A stretch of 12,104 bases of DNA from assembly GCA_964465385.1 (NCBI GenBank), contig CAYXIM010000060.1, positions 1 to 12,104 of the forward strand, given 5' to 3'. The DNA is from JAAYBY01 sp964465385. Lineage in GTDB: Bacteria; Bacillota; Clostridia; Saccharofermentanales; UBA5734. The notes under the pieces are model-generated. The model made no database searches. It had not been told where the DNA came from and saw only the letters and a list, made by a program, of their open reading frames with translations. The translations under genes were made by a program, and so were the position numbers. Within the stretch, counting starts at the first letter, position 1. Every line of letters starts with the position of its first letter. Below, in pieces: positions 1 to 6,552 of this stretch.

Positions 1-32
1 GAACCCTGTTGGCCAACATGTTGCGCGCCCGC

Positions 33-63
33 TTGTCTCACACTGTTTTTATACGCCTATAAT
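33..63 (+). promoter_or_regulatory. Putative promoter upstream of the structured region
   Basis: A perfect TATAAT -10 hexamer lies at 58-63. A TTGTCT (-35-like) hexamer lies at 33-38, giving a 19-base spacer, which is longer than the usual 17. Transcription would begin near 70 and run into sequence with no credible ORF before the glucokinase gene. The -10 match is seen directly; the assignment as a promoter is inference. It may drive a small RNA or a long leader. Confidence 0.45.
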
Positions 64-69
64 AGCAGC

Positions 70-244
70 ATCAGCCAGATGGCCCGGTGAGAGACATCGT
101 TGGCGCAACGCGAGGAGGATGAAGCGGCCTTTTACACGTTGTGGCCGGGTCCCTTTTTGAGGGGTGTGAAACTTCTCTTTGATCGATGCCCCTGTCTGCA
201 GGCAACCACAGCACACTGGGCACCCAGCGGCCTGTCCCAAACCC
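70..244 (+). ncRNA. Candidate structured RNA or long leader, unidentified
   Basis: No coding region is visible here, but the sequence folds well. A long imperfect hairpin pairs 116-119 with 176-179, 121-124 with 172-175, and 130-137 (TTTTACAC) with 164-171 (GTGTGAAA), topped by CCC 151-153 with GGG 161-163. Outside it, CATCG 95-99 can pair with CGATG 184-188, and CGTTG-GCG-CAACG at 98-110 is an alternative local hairpin. CAGCACA 209-215 can pair with TGTGCTG 259-265. A long hairpin broken by a central bubble, about 180 nt in length and with its own promoter, is loosely like 6S RNA. I cannot match it to a named family, and no U-run terminator closes it. The 5' and 3' ends are estimates. Confidence 0.3.
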
Positions 245-274
245 TTGAAGGGGTCCTTTGTGCTGGGCTATAAT
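245..274 (+). promoter_or_regulatory. Promoter of the glucokinase operon
   Basis: TTGAAG at 245-250 (4 of 6 matches to the -35 consensus) is followed after 18 bases by a perfect TATAAT at 269-274. Transcription would start near 281, giving a 5' UTR of about 37 bases before the ATG at 318. This site argues against the in-frame upstream ATG at 258, which would lie upstream of the -10 box. Confidence 0.6.
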
Positions 275-317
275 GAAGGCCAGTCTTAATGAAGCGATCA
301 ATCAGGGAGGCAGCCAC

Positions 318-1295
318 ATGAGAACGGTTATCGGAATCGATCTGGGAGGCACATCCATAAAAGCGGGCCTGGTGGATGACACCGGCCGCCTTTTACGTAA
401 AAACAGCATGCCGACCCGGGTGGCCTGCAGCCAGGAAACCATCGTCTGCGACATGGCTCAACTGGCTTGCCAGCTGCTGCAAGAAGAAAACCTGAGCCTT
501 GAGGATGTGGTGGCTGTGGGTGTGGGGGCACCCGGGACGCCGGATGAAGCCGGCGGGACGCTGATCTACGCCAACAACCTCCCCTTCCAGGACGTGCCCA
601 TCCGTGCCATTCTCAAAGAAGCCTTGGAGCTGCCGGTTTTTGTCGACAACGATGCCAATGTGGCCGCTTTAGCTGAAAGCATGGTCGGTGCCACCCAAAA
701 GGCCAGACATTCTGTCCTGATCACCCTGGGCACAGGGGTGGGCAGCGGGGTTATCATTGACCGGAAGATCTACCGGGGCTTTAACCAGGCTGCCAGTGAA
801 ATTGGCCACATCCTCATTCAGGCAGACGGTGAGCCATGCACCTGCGGCCGTCGCGGCTGCTTTGAAGTGTATGCGTCTGCGACCGCCCTGATCCGGGAGA
901 CCCGGCGGGCGGCAGAGGCCAACCCCCAGTCCTTGCTACAAGGCCTGATTGATGAAAACAAGGGGCTTGTAGACGGGCGGACAGCTTTCGAAGCCATGCG
1001 CGCCGGTGATCCAGTGGCCAGCCAGGTCGTTGATGTCTATACGACCATGATTGCCGAAGGACTGGCCAGCGTCATCAACGTTCTTATGCCGGACATGATC
1101 GCCATCGGCGGTGGCATCAGCCATGAGGGGGATGCCCTGCTGATCCCGGTTCGTGAAAAAACCATCCCCAAAGCCTATCTGGGCCACGGGGTTGCCAAGC
1201 CACAGCTGGTCTTGGCAACCTTGGGTAACGATGCCGGTATGATCGGTGCGGCCTTGATGGCCCTGGGTCATTTGGATCAGGGTCGGGGTGCTTGA
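318..1295 (+). CDS. glcK: ROK-family glucokinase
   Basis: This 325-residue cytoplasmic sugar kinase probably phosphorylates glucose to glucose-6-phosphate with ATP, at the entry to glycolysis. The N-terminus has the phosphate-binding motif IDLGGTSIKAG (residues 7-17). VDNDAN (109-114) carries the likely catalytic aspartate at 112, and LGTGVGSG (137-144) is the second phosphate loop. The ROK zinc signature is complete: GH (His164), nine residues, then CTCGRRGC with Cys174, 176 and 181, followed by E183. The length is normal for the family. The start at 318 was chosen because GGGAGG (305-310) sits 7 bases upstream and because the longer in-frame start at 258 precedes the promoter -10 box. It is the first gene of a five-gene operon, 3 bases ahead of truA. 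ROK members can prefer other hexoses such as ManNAc or allose, so glucose specificity is inferred from overall resemblance. Confidence 0.9.
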   Translation: MRTVIGIDLGGTSIKAGLVDDTGRLLRKNSMPTRVACSQETIVCDMAQLACQLLQEENLSLEDVVAVGVGAPGTPDEAGGTLIYANNLPFQDVPIRAILKEALELPVFVDNDANVAALAESMVGATQKARHSVLITLGTGVGSGVIIDRKIYRGFNQAASEIGHILIQADGEPCTCGRRGCFEVYASATALIRETRRAAEANPQSLLQGLIDENKGLVDGRTAFEAMRAGDPVASQVVDVYTTMIAEGLASVINVLMPDMIAIGGGISHEGDALLIPVREKTIPKAYLGHGVAKPQLVLATLGNDAGMIGAALMALGHLDQGRGA

Positions 1296-1298
1296 CCG

Positions 1299-2144
1299 AT
1301 GACAGTTGAAACGGACCAACTCACAAGTCCCCCTCAAAAATACGCCTTGCTACTTGAATACGACGGCACGGCTTTTCACGGCTGGCAACAACAGGTTCGT
1401 CACCGGACGGTTCAGGCTGTCATCCAGCAGGCGCTGGCTGACCTCTTGGCCGGCGCCCCGGTGCCTGTCTGGGGCTGCAGCCGAACCGATGCAGGTGTGC
1501 ATGCCCGCAGCCTCGTTGCGCATTTTTCAGCCCGGACCACCATCCCTGTTGATCGTTTAGCCCGGGCTCTTAACAGCGTTTTGCCAGCGGATGTCTGTGT
1601 CCGGGAGGCGGTCGCTGTTGCGCCTGATTTTCACGCGCGTTTTGATGCACTCAGCAAAACCTACCGTTACAGCCTGTGGAACCACCCGGTCAGGCCGGCC
1701 CTGGGCCGGCATCGGGTGGCTCATCTGCCAGGCCCCTTTCACGTCCAGCCGCTCTTGCAAACCTTACCCCTGCTTGTCGGGCGCAAGGATTTTGCAGCCT
1801 TCTGTGACACGGGCGGCAGCAGCCGCACCACGGTTCGGGCCGTCCAGTCCTTGCGTTTTCGCAAACAGGGCCCCCTGATGACCCTTGACGTCACCGGTGA
1901 TGGCTTTTTGTACCACATGGTCCGTATCCTGGTCGGTACCCTGGTGGCGGTCGGCCAGGAAAAACAAACCCCTCAGGCTGTATCAAGCCTTTTCGAAAAC
2001 AAAGACCGGCGCTTGGCCGGAAAAACCATGCCGGCCCACGGCCTGTGCCTGGAAGACGTCTCTTATGAACCTGCCCTGTTCACATCCCGGCAGCAGCTGA
2101 CAGAAAGCGAGTGTGAGATCGATGTCCACGTTGAGATGGATTGA
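1299..2144 (+). CDS. truA: tRNA pseudouridine(38-40) synthase TruA
   Basis: TruA converts uridines 38, 39 and 40 of the tRNA anticodon stem-loop to pseudouridine. The 281-residue product has the family marks: YDGTAFHGWQQQ (21-32), RTVQ (36-39), and GCSRTDAGVHA (59-69) with catalytic Asp64. A SKTYRYSLWN segment follows mid-protein, and the C-terminal FLYHMVRILVGTLVAVGQ helix motif is present. The gene begins 3 bases after the glucokinase stop, with only a weak Shine-Dalgarno inside the end of that gene (GGGTCGGGG), so it is probably translated by coupling. Its 3' end overlaps the start of the nicotinate phosphoribosyltransferase gene. A short N-terminal extension of about 10 residues precedes the usual start of the fold; nothing else is odd. 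Confidence 0.95.
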   Translation: MTVETDQLTSPPQKYALLLEYDGTAFHGWQQQVRHRTVQAVIQQALADLLAGAPVPVWGCSRTDAGVHARSLVAHFSARTTIPVDRLARALNSVLPADVCVREAVAVAPDFHARFDALSKTYRYSLWNHPVRPALGRHRVAHLPGPFHVQPLLQTLPLLVGRKDFAAFCDTGGSSRTTVRAVQSLRFRKQGPLMTLDVTGDGFLYHMVRILVGTLVAVGQEKQTPQAVSSLFENKDRRLAGKTMPAHGLCLEDVSYEPALFTSRQQLTESECEIDVHVEMD

Positions 2145-3585
2145 CCGGACCAACATGAGCATGTTGACCGACTTCTATGAGTTGACCATGTCCAAGGGCT
2201 ATTTGGACCACGACATGGCAGACACCGTCGCCTGGTTTGACCTTTTTTTCAGAACGGTGCCGGAAAATGGCGGCTATGCGATCATGTGCGGTGTGGAACA
2301 GATGATCGATTATTTAAAAACACTGGCCTTCACCCAGGAAGACCTAAATTACCTGCGGGATCTGGGCCATTTTGATGAACGTTTCATTGAATACCTGAGA
2401 ACCTTCCGTTTCAGCTGTGACGTCTGGGCTATCCCAGAAGGGACGCCGATTTTTCCCCATGAACCCATCGTGAAAGTCCGTGGCCCCATCATCCAGGCAC
2501 AGATGATCGAGACCATGCTGCTGGTCACCATCAACCACCAGAGCCTGATTGCCACCAAAACTAGCCGGATCGTCCGAGCAGCCCAGGGACGACCGATCTT
2601 CGAGTTTGGCGCCCGCCGGGCCCAAGGCTATGATGCTGCTGTGCTGGGGGCCCGGGCGGCTTATATCGCCGGCGCCAGCGGCACCTCCTGCACCATTTGC
2701 GGTGAACATTTCGGCATCCCGGTCTTTGGCACCATGGCTCACAGCTGGGTCCAGGCCTTTGATTCAGAATATGATGCCTTTTGTGCTTACGCCCGATCTT
2801 TTCCTGACCAGACCGTCTTGCTGGTGGACACCTACCATGTGCTGGAAGCCGGTGTCCCCAACGCCATCCGAGCGGCCAAAGACGTGCTGGAGCCGGGCGG
2901 TCATCGCCTCAAGGGCATCCGTATCGACAGCGGTGACCTGACCTACTTGTCGGTTCGCGCCCGGGCCCTGCTGGACCGTGCCGGCCTGACCGATTGCCAG
3001 ATCACTGTCAGCAGCGCCCTGGATGAATATATCATCCGGAACCTGATTCAGCAGGGGGCGGCTGTTGATTCCTTCGGGGTTGGTGAACGCCTGATCACCT
3101 CCCGGGCTGAGCCGGTCCTTGGCGGCGTCTACAAGCTGTCAGCCCTGGAACGGGACGGGCAGGTTTTGCCACGCATGAAATTTTCTGAGAACACAGGTAA
3201 AATCACCAACCCTTGCAACAAAGAGGTTTGGCGCTTGTATGAAAAGGGCACCGGCAAAGCCCTTGCAGATGTGATCACCCTGGCCGACGAGGTCATCGAT
3301 CCCCAGCAGCCTTACGACCTTTTTGACCCCCTGCACACCTGGAAACGCAAGACCGTGACCAATTTTACGGCCAGAAGGCTTTTGGAGCCTGTCTTTGTGG
3401 CTGGAAAACTGGTGGTTCATCGAAGACCCATCGAAGAGATCCGCCAGAGATGCGCCCAGGAAACCGAGTGTCTGTGGGACAGCTTGAAGCGGTTCGAAAA
3501 CCCGCAAACCTATTTTGTTGATTTGTCCCAAAAACTGTGGGATATCAAAGACCAGATGCTGCGTGAAAACAAACGCCTGCTTTAA
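2122..3585 (+). CDS. pncB: Nicotinate phosphoribosyltransferase
   Basis: This enzyme makes nicotinate mononucleotide from nicotinate and PRPP, with ATP hydrolysis, in the Preiss-Handler NAD salvage route. The 487-residue product is full length for the Firmicute-type family. It carries TDFYELTMSKGY near the N-terminus, the substrate-site motif EFGARRAQGYDAA, the FGTMAHSWVQAF motif whose histidine (about residue 207) aligns with the phosphorylated histidine of the family, and GIRIDSGDL in the PRPP region. The start is uncertain. GTG 2113, ATG 2122 and ATG 2155 are all in frame and none has a strong Shine-Dalgarno. ATG 2122 overlaps truA by 23 bases and gives 14 residues before the conserved TDFYELTM; ATG 2155 would leave a 10-base gap. 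Translational coupling to truA is likely with the two upstream choices. Confidence 0.93.
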   Translation: MSTLRWIDRTNMSMLTDFYELTMSKGYLDHDMADTVAWFDLFFRTVPENGGYAIMCGVEQMIDYLKTLAFTQEDLNYLRDLGHFDERFIEYLRTFRFSCDVWAIPEGTPIFPHEPIVKVRGPIIQAQMIETMLLVTINHQSLIATKTSRIVRAAQGRPIFEFGARRAQGYDAAVLGARAAYIAGASGTSCTICGEHFGIPVFGTMAHSWVQAFDSEYDAFCAYARSFPDQTVLLVDTYHVLEAGVPNAIRAAKDVLEPGGHRLKGIRIDSGDLTYLSVRARALLDRAGLTDCQITVSSALDEYIIRNLIQQGAAVDSFGVGERLITSRAEPVLGGVYKLSALERDGQVLPRMKFSENTGKITNPCNKEVWRLYEKGTGKALADVITLADEVIDPQQPYDLFDPLHTWKRKTVTNFTARRLLEPVFVAGKLVVHRRPIEEIRQRCAQETECLWDSLKRFENPQTYFVDLSQKLWDIKDQMLRENKRLL

Positions 3586-3618
3586 CCAGGCGGCACATCA
3601 ATCAATCAGGAGGAACAC

Positions 3619-4134
3619 ATGAACGAACAAAAAGGCAAACACCCCCAGGTCACCCTGACCCTGGCCGACGGCGGCCGCATTGTTTTTCGCCTGCACCCCG
3701 ACCAGGCCCCTGTGACCTGTCAAAATTTTTTAAAACTGGTTGACCAGGCCTTCTATGACGGGCTGATCTTTCATCGCGTCATTGATGGCTTCATGATCCA
3801 GGGCGGTTGCCCGTTGGGAACGGGAACCGGCGGCCCCGGCTATGGCATCAGCGGAGAATTTTCTGCCAATGGGGTGCCCAACCAGCTGTCTCACAAACGG
3901 GGCACTGTCTCTATGGCCCGGTCAGCGGACCCGAATTCAGCGGGGTCTCAGTTCTTTATCGTCCATCAGGATGCCCCACACCTGGACGGTTCGTACGCCG
4001 CCTTCGGCACCGTGCTGGCGGGTATGGACGTGGTGGACCGGATTGCAGCCGCCAGCACCGACGGACGTGACCGGCCCTTAACGCCCCCAACCATTCAAAG
4101 TATGACTTGGAGCTGGCAAGATGACCTGGCCTGA
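3619..4134 (+). CDS. Cyclophilin-type peptidyl-prolyl cis-trans isomerase
   Basis: A 171-residue single-domain cyclophilin that catalyses cis-trans isomerisation of X-Pro bonds during protein folding. No signal peptide or lipobox is seen, so it is probably cytoplasmic. Core motifs are present: FHRVIDGFMIQGGCPLGTGTGGPGY from residue 51, with catalytic Arg53 and active-site Gln61, SAGSQFFI (107-114), and LDGSYAAFGTVLAGMDVVDRI (122-142). The position that is tryptophan in cyclosporin-sensitive cyclophilins is tyrosine here (Tyr126), as in many bacterial members. A clear AGGAGG at 3609-3614 lies 4 bases before the ATG. The gene is 33 bases after pncB with no terminator between, and its last 14 bases overlap the next gene. 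Confidence 0.93.
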   Translation: MNEQKGKHPQVTLTLADGGRIVFRLHPDQAPVTCQNFLKLVDQAFYDGLIFHRVIDGFMIQGGCPLGTGTGGPGYGISGEFSANGVPNQLSHKRGTVSMARSADPNSAGSQFFIVHQDAPHLDGSYAAFGTVLAGMDVVDRIAAASTDGRDRPLTPPTIQSMTWSWQDDLA

Positions 4135-5155
4135 TCCGCTGCCGGAACGAGAAAAGCACCGTCATGCCGGATCTTTGGACCAGCTCAACCGGGTGCGCCG
4201 GCTGACGTTGTGTGACGGCCCGGGGGCCGGCATGCACCTGATCGATGTGGAAACCGAGGCCGGGCTGCGAGCCACGTTCTGCCAGGATCGGGCCCTGGAT
4301 TTGCTTGACCTGCGCTACCGGGGCATCAACATCGGTTACCGGTCCAAAAATGCCCTGACCCATGAGCCGGTGCGGCCTGACAGCGGGCATTTTGCCGCCA
4401 CCTGGCCCGGCGGCATGCTCTTTACAGGTGGGCTGAGAAACGCCGGTCCGGCTTGCGAACACGAAGGGATTTACCACCCGACGCACGGGCAGATCAGCAA
4501 CCAGGCGGCTGATGGGGTCTCCTGCAGCCTGGACCAGGCACAAGGCGTGATCCAGATCAGCGGTGATATGCACGAATCAGCCCTGGGCGGCCACCACCTG
4601 CGCCTGCGCCGACACATCCGGGTGTCGCTGGAAGATGCCGTGGTCCGCTGGGAAGACCAGGTCACCAACCTGTCCATGCAGCCGACCCCTGTTTTTTTAC
4701 TCTACCATGTGAATTTCGGCTATCCCTTTTTGGGGCCGCAACTGGACTTGCAGCTTCCGGCCGGAACCGTCATCCCCAAAGATGCCTTTGCCGAAAGTGG
4801 TTTAAATGCGCACGACCAGATCACCAGCCCCCAGGACGGCTTACCTGAACAGGTCTATATCCACCTGCCGCTGCCCGGCCAGGACCCCCAAACCCGGGTG
4901 CGCCTGATCCGTAAAGATCTGGGTCTGGCTGCAAGCTTGTCCTGGTCTCGAAAAGAACTACCGTTTCTGGTCCAGTGGAAGGCCATGGCAGCAGGCGATT
5001 ATGCCCTGGGCCTTGAACCGTCAACCAGCCGTCTGAGGGGCTGCGCGGTTGAACTGCAGGAGGGCTACGACCAGATCATCAAGCCGTTTGAGACCTGGAC
5101 CTACCACCTGGAGCTGGCACTGGAAACCTTGAGTCAGCGCCGGTCGACACCTTAG
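4121..5155 (+). CDS. DUF4432 / aldose 1-epimerase-like protein
   Basis: A 344-residue soluble protein of the galactose-mutarotase-like beta-sandwich group, closest by eye to the DUF4432 set annotated as aldose 1-epimerase family. Supporting features are the N-terminal RALDLLDLRYRGINIGY segment, GGMLFTGGLRNAGPACE (98-113), HPTHGQISNQAA (119-130), which corresponds to the conserved HGR-type substrate-site motif, and GLEPSTSRLRG near the C-terminus. The probable role is interconversion or recognition of a sugar anomer; the actual substrate is unknown. GGAG at 4109-4112 sits 8 bases before the ATG, which lies inside the end of the cyclophilin gene (14-base overlap), so translation is probably coupled. 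Its place in an operon headed by a hexose kinase fits a sugar role. Its TAG stop overlaps the TAA of the opposing symporter gene. Confidence 0.8.
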   Translation: MTWPDPLPEREKHRHAGSLDQLNRVRRLTLCDGPGAGMHLIDVETEAGLRATFCQDRALDLLDLRYRGINIGYRSKNALTHEPVRPDSGHFAATWPGGMLFTGGLRNAGPACEHEGIYHPTHGQISNQAADGVSCSLDQAQGVIQISGDMHESALGGHHLRLRRHIRVSLEDAVVRWEDQVTNLSMQPTPVFLLYHVNFGYPFLGPQLDLQLPAGTVIPKDAFAESGLNAHDQITSPQDGLPEQVYIHLPLPGQDPQTRVRLIRKDLGLAASLSWSRKELPFLVQWKAMAAGDYALGLEPSTSRLRGCAVELQEGYDQIIKPFETWTYHLELALETLSQRRSTP

Positions 5156-6552
5156 TCAGCCTGCCGGGGCTTTCGACGCAACATGAACACATTGAGGCCT
5201 GCAAAGTAAAGGGCGCAGATGCCCAGGGTGACCCCCAGCATAAGGTTGGACTGGGGCGCCAGGCCGATCATGAGGAGCATGGGAAAGCCCAGGATAATGG
5301 CCACCGAACTGCCGATAACCAGGTTGTTTGATGCCGGGGTTCGAAAAGCCGGGTCCACCTCGCGGAGCAGCAAAATCCCGGTGCTCACTGTGCCTGTCAT
5401 CATGCCGTACATGGCCAGCATGCCTTCCATGGTGTAGCTGGGGTAGAGTTTTTTGGCGATCCATTGGATGTAGAACAAGGTGATCAGCCCACCGATGGTG
5501 GTCATGATCAGGAAAGGGAGCCAGAGCCCTTTAAGGTCATCGATGCTGATGGCACAGATGCTGGCGGCGATCATCAGGTCGAAGGCGCTGCCGGAGATTC
5601 TGTTGAGCATGTAGTTGTTGGTGTATTTGCGTTTCATCCATTGGATTTTTCGAAGCCCGGCCAAAAGCCCCCGCAGGCCCAGGGCCAACGAGGATCCGAT
5701 CAGAAAATTGAAACCCCAGATCAAGGGAACGATGGATTTGGCCAGCCCCTGCAAGGCGGGGAGGGTGGTGAATAAGCCGGTCAGGACGTATGCGACGCCG
5801 TAGGTGGCCAGGTAGACCACCAGCACAAAGGCAATCTGCAAGGTGAACTTGTCGACGGCCTCTGTCAGGGGAATTTCATCCGAATCGCCGATGGGCTCCT
5901 GGATGCGATCCAGGGCCACCTGCGCCTGGTGGTCAAGGGACTGCCGCTTTTTTTTGCGGGCCAGGATGTTGAGGTAGACAATGCCGCCGATACTGGCCCA
6001 CAAAAAGCCCATGGTTGCCACGGCCAGGCCGAAGGCACCGCCTCCCGTAAAGCCAAAGGTCTGCTCGTAGGTGTTACCCACATTAAAAGCCTGACCAGGA
6101 CCCTGGCCAAAACCCATGGGCAGGATGAGGCCGCCCGCCTTGAAGAGGTCGGGCATGGCCGTTATGCTCAGCAAGACCATGACCACAATGCCGATCATGC
6201 CCTGCAAGAGGTAATTGCTGACGATCAGAGCTCCGCTGTTGAGGCCATCTCGCGCCAGCTCTTTGCTGCGGTCCCGTTCGCTGCGTGCGGGTGCACGAAG
6301 GCCCAGCGCAATGAAGCCGATACCGGTCATGTGGTAGGTCATGCTTTCTAAAAAAACCTTGTCCAGCGGCAGCCAGCCCAGGTGGCGCATCAAGAGCGCC
6401 ACAAAGCCTCCGATAACAGCTGTTGGCAACAAAGAGCGGCGCAAGGGCTTGATTTTCCTGCGCAGCAGGTTGCCGGCCAGCATCATCAGGCTCAAAAGAC
6501 CGATTTGGATCAGGCCATTCCAAAGGGAGGTGTTAGATGCGGTAAAGTCCAT
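5152..6552 (-). CDS. GltS-family sodium/glutamate-type symporter
   Basis: A 466-residue polytopic membrane protein with roughly 11-12 hydrophobic segments and no signal peptide, of the GltS (sodium:glutamate symporter) family. It shows the family's two glycine-rich pore-loop regions. The first is LPMGFGQGPGQAFNVGNTYE (144-163) followed by a GFTGGGAFGLA helix. The second, in the inverted half, is YGMMTGTVSTGILLLREVDP (382-401). A basic, charged loop (ARKKKRQSLDHQ, from about 198) and a following acidic linker separate the two halves and probably face the cytoplasm. Transport of glutamate is the family expectation, but the loops differ from the E. coli protein, so the substrate is open. A strong GAAAGGAG lies 6 bases upstream of the start. 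The start overlaps the upstream acyltransferase gene by 20 bases, pointing to one transcript and coupled translation. Confidence 0.85.
   Translation of the reverse strand: MDFTASNTSLWNGLIQIGLLSLMMLAGNLLRRKIKPLRRSLLPTAVIGGFVALLMRHLGWLPLDKVFLESMTYHMTGIGFIALGLRAPARSERDRSKELARDGLNSGALIVSNYLLQGMIGIVVMVLLSITAMPDLFKAGGLILPMGFGQGPGQAFNVGNTYEQTFGFTGGGAFGLAVATMGFLWASIGGIVYLNILARKKKRQSLDHQAQVALDRIQEPIGDSDEIPLTEAVDKFTLQIAFVLVVYLATYGVAYVLTGLFTTLPALQGLAKSIVPLIWGFNFLIGSSLALGLRGLLAGLRKIQWMKRKYTNNYMLNRISGSAFDLMIAASICAISIDDLKGLWLPFLIMTTIGGLITLFYIQWIAKKLYPSYTMEGMLAMYGMMTGTVSTGILLLREVDPAFRTPASNNLVIGSSVAIILGFPMLLMIGLAPQSNLMLGVTLGICALYFAGLNVFMLRRKPRQAD

Noticed and set aside
119..160. 13-codon mini-ORF after CGAGGAGG, as a possible leader peptide
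   Set aside because: The Shine-Dalgarno abuts the ATG with no proper spacing, the peptide has no run of regulatory codons, and the region is better explained by base pairing.
70..244. T-box, TPP, cobalamin or SRP RNA identity for the structured region
   Set aside because: I found none of the conserved sequence blocks of these families; only a generic hairpin shape is supported.
258..317. Longer N-terminus for the glucokinase starting at ATG 258
   Set aside because: This start precedes the TATAAT at 269-274 and lacks a ribosome site; the family begins right at the ATG at 318, which has GGGAGG upstream.
3956..4573. 205-codon minus-strand ORF opposite the cyclophilin and DUF4432 genes
   Set aside because: It is a shadow of two well-supported plus-strand genes, with a low-complexity translation and no ribosome site or family motifs.
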